Shown here piece after piece: positions 26,440 through 38,090 of a DNA stretch of 64,000 bases (position 1 is its first letter; each line of letters starts with the position of its first letter). The translations under genes and the position numbers were made by a program. Source of the DNA: Symsagittifera roscoffensis (taxonomy: Eukaryota > Xenacoelomorpha > Acoela > Convolutidae); NCBI RefSeq assembly GCF_963678635.1, contig NC_087067.1, positions 27,227,547 to 27,291,546 on the forward strand, given 5' to 3'. The notes below the pieces were generated by a model, which saw only the letters and a program-made list of their open reading frames with translations, had not been told where the DNA came from and searched no databases.

Positions 26440-27200
26440 AATTTAAGAAACTTCGCGAAAAAAACGGGCTTCATTTAAATAAAAACTAGCGTGTACCGCA
26501 CCACCGGTGCTTCGAATTTTCAACAACTCAAAAACTATTCTTTGAGTGTACTCTATCAGCACCCAACTACAGGGTTCGTAATCAAAAATTTTGCGATTTT
26601 TTTTTAATTCAAGTTTTTTATACAAATTTTGAAGAACCATAAAATTTTATGAAGTTTTATAGAAGTTCTTCGAAAAATTTAAAATGAACTAAGAAACGTC
26701 ACATCTGGGAAACTGAAAGCAATTGAGCAGTCGCATTCGGACGCAAGACTTGCAACTCCTGAGAGTACCCTTACAGTAACTAACTACAATGTTTCGAAGA
26801 AAAAATTCACATTTCGAAAACTACCAAAATTTTAGCAATCTTTTTTGATGGCAATATTCGCAATCTTTGAAAGTACACGACTTCAGGGTTGGGAATTTCA
26901 CTATAACGAAGTATTTTGTAATGAGTTTTCTGAAAATGTCCAAAAATATCAAAAAAATCGTCTTATCTCTTAAACATTTGGGCATTCTTAATTGGAGGCC
27001 GAACTTGCAACCCCTGAGATTACTCTGACAGCCCCCCAACTACAGGCTAGGAAATTCAAAAATTAGAAGTTTTTAAAATTGAGTTTTCTAGAAAATTTTT
27101 GAAAAATCTCGAAAATTGCCTATCTCGTAAATTGAAAGGATTTGTTTATTCAAATATAGGGGCCAGAATAGCAAAACCCTGACAAAATGCTACTATTGGG
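26440..27200. repeat. Degenerate tandem repeat array
   Basis: Three or four diverged units share a phrase like CAACTCCTGAGAGTAC followed by CAACTACAGG and an AT-rich block GAAAATTTTTGAAAAATC. They lie near 26560, 26750, 27005 and 27170. Unit length is roughly 200-260 bp. No coding potential. Confidence 0.5.
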
Positions 27201-27244
27201 TTGCTTATTTCAAACTTGATGAAATAAACACTGAATTTAAACTG

Positions 27245-27665
27245 AAAAATCGAAAAAAAAACCTTAATCATTGCAATATACGATATAGCTTAAACGTGAA
27301 AAAACTCTTCTGTTAAACATGCAAAAAAAATACGATGAAAAAGCTTAAACATGGCGAGATAGTGAAGCCCGCATTTAAATATATAATAGATAATAGAAAG
27401 ATAAAAAATGCAATTTAAAAAATTAGGCGACGGGTAGACAGACAATCAAATTAATTAAAAAGGCAGGTATACAGACAGACAGACTTAACTTGGCCTCGAA
27501 AAAAAATACTGAAAAATCAATGAACTTGCGAAAAACTAAATGAAAAATTTTCTTAAGCATTGCAATATATGATACAGCTTAAACATGAAAAAATTCTTTC
27601 GTTAAACATGCAAAATTATTATGCCTAAACATGGGAGATACCTGCCATTCGCATTTAAATATAGT

Positions 27666-27702
<37 letters not shown>

Positions 27703-27717
27703 CAGATAGATATAAAC

Positions 27718-27752
<35 letters not shown>

Positions 27753-27770
27753 TAGATAGATTGACAATTA
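27245..27770. repeat. Two copies of a GATA-tailed element
   Basis: Related copies at 27260-27400 and 27555-27770 share CATTGCAATATA, CAGCTTAAAC(A/G)TG, AACATGGNGAGATA and GCATTTAAATATA. The second ends in a GATA microsatellite (27665-27762). A third diverged copy lies at 61170-61315, also followed by GATAGATAGATA. The layout suggests a small retroelement with a microsatellite tail. Confidence 0.65.
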
Positions 27771-28436
27771 GATATAACGGATTTACATCATAGGAAAACT
27801 ATATTAATTATCTTTCTATTTTGCTGATAAAAACGTTATCAATTATCAACTTGTTTCAATCGTTACCTGTGACGCTTTTTCTTATAAAATAGGAAACAAG
27901 CGAATCTCAGCGAAACAAAGCAAAAAATGCCAAGCTTAACTGACGCAAAACCATCTAGTTACAATAGGTCTCTAAATTTCATAACTCACTCCTGAAAAAA
28001 AAAACTTCAAAATAGTTCATTTTCTGTACAAATGAAAATGTTATATTCTGTGTTACAAAACTGGAAACCAATGTCTTCAACTTTTAAACAGTGCGCTCAT
28101 TTTCTGGAGGAAATCATTTGATATTATCCGAGAAAAAGTGGTATAGACATGGTCTCAGCAAAAGACTTTCGTACACAATTAGTACGCAAAAAATCTTAAA
28201 AACTATCACGATTTCAAAAGATTCCATTACTACCTGTGTAAAAATTGAGACAAAGCTGCGATTAATAATTTCTTGTTCCTACCTGTGTAAAAATTAAGAC
28301 AAAGCTGCGATCAATAATTTCTTGTTACTGAGAGGAGAAGGCAAACGACAAGACAAGCATTCAAAAAAAATCCACCCAGAACCGCAAATCACACAATTAA
28401 TTCCCTGCCCCAGTGCGAAGCAACATCAAATGAATT

Positions 28437-28940
28437 TTGAACACAGAGACGAAGCTTGGCTTCAAGCACTACCGAGAACACGACAAAAAGCAGCTCTATA
28501 AAAAGCAATGAGAAAAAGCAGAAATAAGCCTCAAATAGTAGAAACTCTGCTATGACTCGGATTCGATCTCCGACTAACTATGACCTGCAGACCTCATGCA
28601 CTAACCATTCAGCCACGGACGCTTAACGCACTAACCACAGAAGCTCAATAAATGGCAAACACTAGCCACAAAAATGCAAAGAACAGATGCTATGAAATTT
28701 CCAATGCTACAGATAGTGATTATAGCGAAAAAGCCACCAGATAAATGAACACAAACACTAGCCGCAAAAAAGCGGAGAACAGAAATTTCCAATACAATAG
28801 AAATTTCCAATACTACAGATTGTGATTATAGCAAAAGTGCCACCAAATAAAGGAAAACTTTTAATGGACACTTTTTTTGCGAGTTAGGTTAGAAAAAAGA
28901 AGGTTTGTACTAATACACTAACGATCGTAGAAGTAAAAAA
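28437..28940 (-). mobile_element. SINE-like repeat, second tRNA-containing copy
   Basis: It is related along its length to 18021-18390. The minus strand at 28620-28550 has GTGGCTGAATGGTTAGTGC (box A type) and GATCGAATCCGAG (box B type). The body ends at ACACAGAGACGAAGC. The distal part contains an internal duplication of a CAAACACTAGCC block at about 28651 and 28753. Confidence 0.7.
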
Positions 28941-29459
28941 AAAACATTTTTAAACGTGAGTAATATATTTTTGTTACGTATCTATTCCAAAAAAATCCAA
29001 TTTCTGCTACTTTTTAAATTTAATAATGAAAACATGAAAAAAAAACATCATCAGATGAAATCGAGTCAAAATCATATTTAAAGCCATTTCGATCATGACT
29101 TTAACGACCTCAAAGTTTTTTCAGAGAAATTGGCTCAGTCGGGAGACACTGGTAAGAAATTTTTGAGATTCATTCTAATTTAGAGCGAGTAACGCGATCA
29201 CTAACGTTCGTTTTATGAACGATGTACTTTTAGGCTCAGAAAACTTATTTTTTTAAACGTAGAACTTAATGTATATTTTCCTTTAGAGCTTCCTTGGCCT
29301 TAAAACTTTTCTAAACAGAGGCGAAGCGTTGCAATACGAAGATTTAAAAAAATAAGAAGAAAAAAAATCAAAATGTGAAAAAACTAGGTGAACCAAAAAG
29401 TTTCTCGTTCAAAGATAATTAGGGACCCAACTAAAGCTAGAGGTAACTGTTTTATAGTT

Positions 29460-30240
29460 TTGGGAATTTGTTATACTGATGCGGAACAAAATGGGTTATT
29501 TCAAAAATTGGACTTTGCCCAAAACCTTAGTTGCTTGTCTACTAAAATAATTCTAAGAAACGTCAAAAAACGGTCAAATGACCAAAAACTTGATTTTCCG
29601 AAATCCTTACCTTTTACTGCAACAGAAGCACGTTGCCACTTAAGCAGAGAATATTTCCGAATTCGAGTTTCTCGATTGAGCACTTAACCTAAAAAAAAGC
29701 TGGGTGGTTTTTGAGAAAACTCCAAAACGTTTCAAAAAACTGTACAAAAACCAAGTAATAACATTTTCGAGGGCCATATCGTTTGTCTTTAAAACATTGT
29801 TGGGAAAAGCCGCTGTTGCAGAAGAGAATCACACAACCTGTTGGTTCGATTGAACGCAAGAAGCCAAGATATGGGAGAGTAGTTTTTGACCAAAAAAAAT
29901 AGCTTCGACAAACGGTACGAAAACCAAGTATCAAGTTTTCGAGGGCCGTAATTTTGTGTTTAAAAAAATTGGGCGCGGTCAATTATTCACGCCAACTTCC
30001 CACAACCAACCCAGTGATTCGATTGAACCAAAAATTTCAGACATGACGGTAGGGTCGAAAAAAGACAAAAATACAAGAAACGGTCAAAAAAGCAAAAAGT
30101 TTGACTTTCCCAAAGCAAAAACTTGTTGTAAAAAAAAATTGGACGTAGCCGCATATGCAGAAAACGTTTGACAAACCATTCTATCCGAAGAACCCACGAT
30201 ATCATATTTGGGAGAGTAGTTTTTTTTATTAATACCTCCT
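29460..30240. repeat. ~160-bp degenerate satellite, locus 1
   Basis: About five diverged units contain AAAAAACGGTCAAAAAA followed by a TTTTCCGAGG block and, later, TGGGAGAGTAGTTTTTGA. Unit spacing is about 155-165 bp. The same family is at 50940-51580. The rest of 28941-33007 is AT-rich and gene-free. A triplicated CAACTGAATGCCCTATCTG-type motif occurs at 32920-32985. Confidence 0.6.
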
Positions 30241-33007
30241 TTTGAAATCGAAAAAGTAGTTTGAATTGACAGAGCGATACCACCTAAGCCGAAACCGTTT
30301 AATCGAAAAAAAAACATTCGCAATCAGACTTGGTAAAATGACAAATTACAGAACTTTCATCATAGTATTAGAAATCGAAATTTGAAAAAATCCATGCTAC
30401 GCAAAGCAGGTCAATAAAATTAGTACCAGATAAAACAAATACCGTTTTGAAAAATCGGATTATGAGCCGACGGAAACTAGGCCGAACACACGAATCCGAT
30501 AAATACTCCACCGTTTTTCAAGAAAATTATTAGAAAAAAAGTAATTAATGCTCAAAACGTACTCCATCTATTTACTACCTAGATAAGATAATTTTATTTG
30601 AAATTTCAAGAAAATGAGCATGTCCGAAGCATAGCAGCAACTGTTTCATTTGATTTTGTTAAACTAGTTGTTAACCCGAAAAAAAGACTAGATTCTCATT
30701 TGATAACACTTGCTATTCGCAGGCGTAAACAATGCGCTAAACCATCAACATGAAATGATTTCAAAAGAAATTGCTCAAACAATGAACTAATTAAAACTAA
30801 AACTACTTCCACGCGTTTTAGGAACAAAAAAATCAGATGCCAAACATCCGAAAAAAAATTTAAAATTTAATGCAAAAAAAATGTCTTACAGGAAATTTCA
30901 AAAAACTATTTTTTTGAAAAACTTAGCGCGTATAAAAACTAGAACACCATGAACTACATTTAGCCTCATAAAAATGAAGAAAAAAACAACTCAAAAAGTG
31001 TGCCACAATTTTACAGAAATATAACACCCGGCAAGAAAGCCGACAAAAATTGGGACGAAATCAATAAAACCGACAAAAAATCGATTTATATATTAAAATT
31101 TATTCAATTGTAAAACAAGAATCACGTCAACAGCTCTAAACCAGGTTTTGAAGTCTCTAAACCTAACAGCTATTAGACGCGCAACTTGGGTAGAAATGAA
31201 AATTCAGATGACCAAAATTCAGTCATCCTGTGGACCAAATTGTTTGAAACCAATTGTCCACAATTATGGCTAATTGGTTAACGTTTAACGCATTTTTGTA
31301 GTTTTCATCACATCATTGACAAAAATGACACTAAAAAGAAGAAAAAAACTTTTTTGTACTATTTTTATGACTTTTTTGTAGTATTTTTATGAACATTGTG
31401 GGAACAATCTTTGCTTCTTGCACACCAACCGGTTATCCTTATTTCAATTTTTAATTGTGCTTTTAAGTTGCCTTAAATTAAAATTAAATGTGAGTGAAAT
31501 CATGAACCTTATTACAAATTTCTTTTGTTTATGATATCTAAAAACAATTAAACACCTATCTATGACCAAGGCTTTAAAGTTAAAAAGTAAACTTTCTAAG
31601 TATTTCAATTTAAATCATTTCAATTTGAATGTCAATGTGAAATTAATTAATCTACTAGTGAATTTAGAATAGAAAATCGAATAATTAAATACAATCAAAT
31701 CAATTGTAATTAGCACTAACTGCATTGATATTCGGGGGCTGCTCTCATGACAGAAAGACCGAATGCGAATATTGAATTGTGAGAATAAGTGAACAAACTC
31801 GCTATCCTGTCCATCCAAATCATTTTAGGTAAGAGATTGTTCAATTGGTTGAAAGCATTCTTTTTCAGTCAATCAGAATTCATCATTTTGCATGTTTGTT
31901 TACTGCTTATATTTTCATACAATATAGAGATCGTTCACATGGACCAAATTTTGATTGGCTGACATAATTTTTGCGCATTTCGTTCTTTGGGTGATAGGTA
32001 TTCCCCTCAATTCCACGCAGAAAATCTAACTGAAGATAAATTATAGCATACACTATTTTCCAAAATCGGAAATCTAAAGTGCCAAACTACGCCCAAAGAC
32101 TTCAAATAATTCATCACTTGAAAAGAGAGTTCTTAATTCTGTCCAACATACAATGCAGGTATAATAATATTTCAATTCGTATTAAATGCACTTTTTCGGC
32201 AAAAACGCTCACCCAATCAGCAAGTAGATGATGTACGGCAGACAAGCAATACTCAGGTATACAAACTTTAATTGACTTTTTCGGAACATCGCGAGAATCT
32301 TTTCTTAATCCGCATGAAAAATAGTTGCTTACAAAACATTCTGAACCAAAAAAAGGTCACTCGAGGATGAATGTCGATTTGAGAAGATAATAATCAGTTT
32401 CAAAACGGAACACTTTTTGAAAGGTTTTGAACAACCAATTAGAAGGAGTTTAACCAGAATGAATTTTAAGCTAAATAGCAAACAGATGAAAACCTTCAAC
32501 AACGTTTTTTATGACATCACATTCTTCAGACACTATTTATTTAGAAATAAACTTGTTCAGCTTATATTTTCTAACCGCAAATTAGAGACAGGGATTTAAA
32601 CATTGTCTGCCACATCCAATTCAATTTTAAAAAACTAGACAACTCAAAAGCAAGCATATCGGCCCTGCTCTTAATTTGTATTATGTAACAGCAGTAACAA
32701 GCTATACTTTTCGTAACCGCTGAGATGTTGGGTAAAATTATAGTCGGAAACAAAGAAGTCCTGGTAAAATGTTCGGCGCAATCATATTCCGGCGAAAAAA
32801 AGAGCGCGCATAACACGATTTATAGTGCGGTTCCAATCCGACGCATGATTTTTTGTTCAAAATTCGAGGAGAAACAGAAACCCTGGGTTCCGTTTTGTGA
32901 TCTAGATCAAATCTGGTGCCAACTGAATGCTCTATCTGGCAACTGAATGCCCTAAAAAGTTGCAACTGAATGCCCTATCTGCTTGCTAAATAGTAACCAT
33001 CGCTGGT

Positions 33008-33390
33008 TTCTCGCTGGTTTTTGTCTATGATATGGCTTTAATACGAGTGTTCTTCTTCGTCTTACCTGCAACATTCATATCCAAGATAGTTTCAAGAACC
33101 AAATTTATTTGAGTAATGATGAATGCCAACGAAGGATGGTATTCGTATTTAGTCATTTTCAGTGGAGAACATACTATCATTTGCAAAGTGAAAGGAACCT
33201 AACAAACGGAAACGTCGGTTCAAAAACAACTAACTACCAAAACCCTCATCCGGATACACGATCACTAAGCAAAAGCAGTATCAGAATGAGCGAAAAACAT
33301 CAAAAACAGCGTAAAAATGAAGAAAAACGCCCAGATCCCATTTTTGGGCATTTTGTGGAATTCATGAAAAATTGTGAGAATATGAGCTAA
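33008..33390 (+). repeat. Diverged copy of the multigene unit's right flank
   Basis: Positions 33108-33330 align with 42010-42225 and 44577-44770 (shared phrases AATGCCAACGAAGGATG and CGGTTCAAAAA). In the other copies this sequence follows gene E and leads into gene F. It is therefore the remnant of an older unit. A phrase beginning CTCGCTGGTTTTTGTC at 33010 recurs at 33853. Confidence 0.65.
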
Positions 33391-34002
33391 AACAATTCAA
33401 AATACTTCTCGTCGTATAAGATAAACTAACTTCTACAGTTGATTTTGAGTCAGCACTTCACTTCATCAATTTAACTTGGACGAAGACATTGCCGATAAGT
33501 AATTTTGCAAATGCACAAAAACCAAAAACGAGTTTGCTTATTATTTTTGTCCTCATTCAATGAAATAGGCGATTTTGTTAGAAATAGAAGTACAATCGAC
33601 TATCGCTTGTGCTGATTCTGCGTTCAATTCATGCGATCCCAAGATATGTCTTTTCGAAAAATCTTTTCGGTTGAAGCTCTTTGCAAATTCGGCATTTGTA
33701 GCGAGTATCTCCCTGCACTGACTTTATATATCGAAATGCATTTTGTCGACAAGTGAAAAGATTATCGCATTGAGGTTAGCTGTAATAATGGTTTAGACTG
33801 GGCCAAATTCAGGGAGGAGAATTTTGGGTTAACATCTTTGAGATTAAGTTTTTCTCGCTGGTTTTTGTCGATGATATTGCTTTACAATGAGTGTTCTTCT
33901 TCAATGAGTGTTCCACTATGTTACATAACTACACTTAATGATACTTCCCTGGCGGCTATAATTGTGGGAAGGCACAAGTGGTTATATGGGTATATGAATA
34001 AA

Positions 34003-34670
34003 TTAACTGTACACTGAAAACTGTTCCAACATCTCGATATTCTTTGCATTTGCTTGGTCCTGGCATGATCCAAAAATTCCCATAATTCCGCATCCTCCTG
34101 AATTGCCCATCATTATACCAGATCCGAATAGACCAAAGCCGGCGATGGCCGTTGCTGCAATAAGTGGAGCTCCCCTGCGGGTACGTGCTGAGTCCAGCGG
34201 GTTTTTGTTGAGGAAGCGGGAATTGTCGGTTCGAATGGCCTGAGCTTCTTGCTTTGCTGCTTCAGCCTTATCCTCGATCATGTCCAGCAGCCAGTTGAGA
34301 TTGAAGGGGTCCGTCGTTGAATTGAAGTTCGTGGAAAAATCTAGAGGGCACTCAGTAGAGGGTGTTCGCCATTTCTCCGATAGTTTGTTGAGGTAATTCC
34401 TCATTCCTGTCTTCAACGTGAAATTTAACTTCGGGTAAGGGCACTTTCTGAGATGAGGAGCAGTAATAGCATTGTCCCTCCGTGGTGTAGAGTAATACTC
34501 CTGGTTAGTTTTGACAAATTACTAGGAAACCTCAGGCAGTGGTGTCTCGTAGATGATTGAGTAATTGGTGTTGTGGAGTCCGTACCAGAAGTTCGATTGT
34601 AGTTCGTGGATCGTACTATTGAGTTGTTCTATCGCTCCAAATTGAGTGATATTGTTACTTGCTGAGCGAA
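34003..34670 (-). pseudogene. Retrovirus-like envelope fusion glycoprotein fragment, copy 1
   Basis: On the minus strand an ectodomain-like N-terminal piece with N-glycosylation motifs (34670-34522) ends at a TAG. The reading continues in another frame to a stop at 34003. The second piece has the arrangement of a class I fusion protein: a furin-like RTRR, then a hydrophobic Gly/Ala-rich fusion-peptide-like stretch, then a C-x-C-rich turn. Everything after the first part of the fusion subunit, including any membrane anchor, is missing. It resembles Env of env-bearing retroelements; the exact family is unknown. It is broken and should not be functional. Confidence 0.6.
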
Positions 34671-34803
34671 ATGACTGAATTCTTCATTTGTCAATTTTTG
34701 TTTAATTGAGTTTTTGTTTGTTGACAATGTAAACCTTCGTGTTGAAGATTTTGTTTGACAAGTGTTATTCAAGTTCATGATGTTGGTAACTCAGTGATTG
34801 GAT

Positions 34804-35147
34804 ATGAGATTAATGGATATCGCTAAATTATGTACAACGAGCTGTCTCGGGTTGAAGACGATGTCGACAATGAGGTCAAGAATGTATTGGGTGAGTCCGA
34901 GGCCCAGCTGCATGCTATTGTTCTTTCTCTTGAGGACAATATGGTGGATTATGTGCCTCCTCTTGTGAACGCGGGGCTGTCGGTTATGTCGTTCTTTGCC
35001 GATTTGAATGCAGCCTTTGTTGATGCTGTTCTACCTGTGGCTGCTCACGAGCTAATGCTGCAGTTGGGTGCTTTCCTCGAACAGCAGAACGAAGATGCCG
35101 GACTCTATGCTCAAATTTATGGTGTCCATTCGAGGCGAAATGTATAA
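34804..35147 (+). pseudogene. Unit gene A, copy 1
   Basis: I do not recognise this protein. It is acidic and about 114 residues in the intact copy, with MVDYVPPLVNAGLSVMSFF and LMLQLGAFLEQQ. In copy 1 a 1-nt deletion in the codons after DIAK puts the first ATG (34804) out of frame, but translation could start at the ATG at 34830. Differences from copy 2 are mostly amino-acid changing, so there is no sign of strong constraint. Confidence 0.45.
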
Positions 35148-35240
35148 ACATGTAAACAATAATTAATCGTTTTATGAATAATCGTCTGTTGTTTTGTAAT
35201 GTAGCCGTGGAGCAATTGTTCGGTAAAAGAACAGTTTGAA

Positions 35241-35400
35241 GGGCCATTAGCAAGTGCCAGAAGCAACTCTCGTTTTTTCACAACAAAGGCCATAAGCAAG
35301 TGCCAAAAGCAACTCGTTTTTTCACAAACAAAAAGCCATAAGCAAGTGCCAGAAGAACTCCTGTTTTTTTCACAAAAGGCCATATGCAAGTGCCGGAGCA
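35241..35400. repeat. ~50-bp minisatellite after gene A, copy 1
   Basis: Four units of GGCCATAAGCAAGTGCCAG followed by AGCAACTC and a TTTTTTCACAAA run. Copy 2 (39236-39360) has three. The last unit runs into GAG/GTAAGC, a good splice donor. Confidence 0.8.
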
Positions 35401-35673
35401 ACCGAGGTAAGCCCGTGGCCTTTCCCCTGCGGGTGGACTCAACTACAAAATAGGGGTTAATTTACGCCCAATTTTTCATTTCTTTTTCCTGGAGGCCATT
35501 ATGCTTCGGGCATTTTTGTACATGTTGTCCGCTTACGATAAGATAATAACATCAATCTCTGTGTTTTAGCTTTTCCAGTTCTGTTTTTCCTTGAGTTAGT
35601 GCCACAGGTAAAGTGACGAGTGGTGTTAATTTTGAATAGATGTGCGAATGTATGTAATTTTTTCAGTTGAAAA

Positions 35674-35919
35674 ATGTGTTTGCCGTTGCCTTGGGGCAAA
35701 TTAGTGTTGTATTGTTGCGACAATGGCAGCTATGTTGAGTCGGGGGACCGCCGGAAGTGGTCCGAGCGTGCTCCTATGTGTCCGCCTTTACCGGAGGGAG
35801 ACCCGGAAGAAGGTGACTGGTTGGTTGCTGCTGTGTGGGCGCTAGTGAGCTTGTGTCTGCTCTTCTGCTGCGTACGGCTGGCCGTGTCCGCCGTATTGTT
35901 TAAAGACACTGATGTGTGA
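35674..35919 (+). CDS. Unit gene B, copy 1: small Cys-rich membrane protein
   Basis: An 81-codon frame starts from ATG just after a TTTTTTCAG acceptor (35664-35667). The first half is charged and proline-rich (KWSERAPMCPPLPEGDPEEGD). One hydrophobic segment follows at about residues 48-72 (WLVAAVWALVSLCLLFCCVRL), so it looks like a single-pass membrane protein. The frame is intact in both copies with only three substitutions. Function unknown. Confidence 0.5.
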   Translation: MCLPLPWGKLVLYCCDNGSYVESGDRRKWSERAPMCPPLPEGDPEEGDWLVAAVWALVSLCLLFCCVRLAVSAVLFKDTDV

Positions 35920-35945
35920 AACTAAGACTTGTTTAATGTAGCTTT

Positions 35946-36134
35946 GTGTTGGAGACTTTAATTTTACTAGCTGTTTTAGCTGTTTGCTTTTTAATTCATA
36001 CTCTTACATTTCTCAGCGTTTTTCATAGGACCAGTGGTGAGTGCTCAACCGTTTTTTTCCCGGATTTTGAGAAGAGTATATCATGTATCATACAAATGTA
36101 TTCAGTTTCCGGGAATGGTATGCTTTTTAATTGA
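35946..36134 (+). pseudogene. Unit gene C, copy 1: possible second membrane protein
   Basis: An open frame without an ATG encodes LETLILLAVLAVCFLIHTLTF, a strong hydrophobic segment. A GTGAGT...TATTCAG interval inside it (69 nt) could be an intron that keeps the frame. Copy 2 has an 8-nt insertion (after GAGACTT, about 39911) that breaks the frame. Low confidence as a gene. Confidence 0.3.
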
Positions 36135-36160
36135 ATTTTGATTCGGTCGTTTTTGTCGCA

Positions 36161-37139
36161 ATGTTAGGCACTGAGTCTGATTCGGATTCACCAGGGTTTT
36201 TCACGTTTTAATGGGCTGATTAATTTTTCAGTTGTGAAATGAAACGTTCCCAAGTTTCCAACAATTTTTTATCCAAGAGGAGAACACGCTCTGCTACTGT
36301 GAACAATGTAGTGGTGTCAAATGACTTACATATCGTTGCAGAGCGTGCCCAACTACTCCCGCAAGTGACGACTTTGACCGGTTTTGATGGGTTGGATCGG
36401 GAACAGCCAGCTCTATTAAAGGATTTCGTTGCGGCAGAGTACACTGATACTCATCGGAGAGTAAGTAACTGTGCTATCTTAATCATTGTTTGCAGTGTTT
36501 GTACTTTGCATCACTGTATAATCTTGAGGGACTCGTTGTTTTTCAGCATCTGCTTCGGGAGCTCGTGAGTGTCGATCGCGCCAAGCGGAGTTTCAACGTT
36601 CATGGTAGTAGACTTGAACCACTTGGGGCAATGACTTACATGGGGGTTCTCCCGAAAGATTTGAAGGATCCGATTTCTTGCGGTATTGGGCGCCCCTGGG
36701 TTCGCACGTAGCATCGCAGGTCTTCGGCTATCTGCTAGTGACAGAGAGGTAGAATTTCAGCAAACTTCACTGCGATTTCGAGTAGACAATCGACAACCTC
36801 ATTACTCTGTATTGGATTTTTATAAAACCGGGGGAAGTCGGCAGGAGGGCTGAGTACGAAGGTGTGGATCCTGGAAAGCTTATGGGGCTCTTGCAAGGTG
36901 ATACGACGTCTTGGTGTCATTGCGTGCAGCGTGTGGGTGTGCCATATGGCTGGTTGAATTGCATTTTGACCGTGAGGAACCGATCAGGATGTTCATCACT
37001 GTTATCCATCGGGCTGCAAATCCCGCGGGATAGGAAAGAGAGGATATGGAAGATTGTGTCGAACACTTTGCTGTTAGGAACGGATAGGAGGGTAATCGCG
37101 ATCGATGGTCCGCTCTATGTTGAGCTGGAGAGAAGATAA
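36161..37139 (+). pseudogene. Unit gene D, copy 1 (largest unit gene, frameshifted)
   Basis: Predicted exons: 36161-36195 (ATG, MLGTESDSDSPG), a 36-nt intron 36196-36231, 36232-36460, a 35-nt intron 36461-36495, then 36496 onward. Exon phases agree. The frame continues through SLYNLEGLVVFQHLLREL and, after a break, to GVPYGWLNCILTVRN and a TAA at 37137-37139. Copy 1 has a 1-nt deletion near 36668, plus a stop near 36751. A TAG at 36783-36785 is shared with copy 2. No known family is recognised; it is basic at the N-terminus (SKRRTRS) and has no obvious membrane segment. Confidence 0.5.
36461..36495 (+). other. 35-nt intron in unit gene D, copy 1
   Basis: GTAAGT at the donor and TTGTTTGCAG at the acceptor. 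Removing it joins two open frames in phase 0. The same interval in copy 2 is 40406-40440, also 35 nt. Confidence 0.7.
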
Positions 37140-37198
37140 GCATTTGTATACGCAGTTAATTTCATTGACATTTCGGTTGAATATTTCTGTTTCTTGAG

Positions 37199-37199
<1 letters not shown>

Positions 37200-37242
<43 letters not shown>
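37200..37242. repeat. AT dinucleotide microsatellite
   Basis: About 21 AT repeats in copy 1 of the unit. Copy 2 has a short interrupted version at 41148-41165. Confidence 0.95.
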
Positions 37243-37245
<3 letters not shown>

Positions 37246-37299
37246 CAAGGTATTAAATGCGAAGATTTATTATTATTATACCCTTTTTGTTGTTTGAGG

Positions 37300-37700
37300 A
37301 TAGGCAACAGTTGATTTTCCAAGATCTCGTGAAGTTGATGTCTGCTAGTGGACCGACTTCGTGCCTGTTCATCATTGGTAATTTGATGATCAATGAGCCC
37401 AAAATTTTTGAATTTCCGTCGACTCGTTAGTCAAGGAGGAAAAACTTTTCAATTTGTAATTCTTGAACATGGGCAACAGGTGGACTTTTCCAGATCTCGT
37501 GAAGTTGATGTCTGCTAGTGGACCGACTTCGTGCCTGTTCATCATTGGTGATTTGATGGTCAATGAGCCCAAAAATTTTGAATTTCCGTCGACTCGTTAT
37601 TCAAGGAGGGAAAACTTCTAATCGTAATGCTTAAACACGGGCAACAGGTTGATTTTTCCAGATCTCGTGAAGTTGATGTCTGCTAGTGGGTCGACCGACC
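37300..37700 (+). repeat. ~125-bp internal triplication around gene E exon 1
   Basis: Three successive units begin near GGCAACAG at 37302, 37471 and 37639 and share GATCTCGTGAAGTTGATG. The last is cut short by the splice donor at 37702. Copy 2 has about one and a half units (41230-41470). Confidence 0.8.
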
Positions 37701-37997
37701 TGTAAGAAATTGGTACTGCCTTGATCTTCTTTCAGCGATCCTGAGGCACTGCTCTCGTCTTGTGTGTTGGAGTTGAACACTTCACTGCACTTCTGGATTC
37801 AACTTTCGAAGAAAATTGGTAACATCACCTATTCATAGTCGCCATGTATTATACCGCTTCTGGCTATTAATGATTGAGCGTTAAGTGTTGCTTTGTATTC
37901 TAGAGTGATGAAGTATGTCATTATGGATGTGCGGTCTAGGCTTTCGAATCCTCAGCTCAGGAATGCGCTTTGTGATGGCTACCTTCTTCTTCCTTAG
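37676..37997 (+). CDS. Unit gene E, copy 1 (three exons)
   Basis: Predicted exons are 37676-37701, 37736-37818 and 37906-37997, separated by introns of 34 and 87 nt. They sum to 201 nt, a whole number of codons (66 residues plus TAG). The second exon gives DPEALLSSCVLELNTSLHFW and the third KYVIMDVRSRLSNPQLRN, ending DGYLLLP. The second acceptor is read as TCTAGAG. An in-frame ATG starts exon 1, but an earlier start is possible. No known family. The same exon structure is intact in the third copy. Confidence 0.55.
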
Positions 37998-38090
37998 ATT
38001 GCCTAAAGGGAGTATGAAAGTTCAATTGTTTAGAGTCACTGAGTATTACTGACTCTCTTTTTATTACTGATCTAATGGTCTCATTATTGT

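Noticed and set aside
27579-27767. Open frame rich in Ile, Tyr, Leu and Ser repeats
   Set aside because: It is translation of the GATA microsatellite.
33109-33390. A stand-alone 93-codon gene
   Set aside because: It is a diverged copy of the unit flank that precedes gene F; the frame is not kept in the other two copies and starts without ATG.
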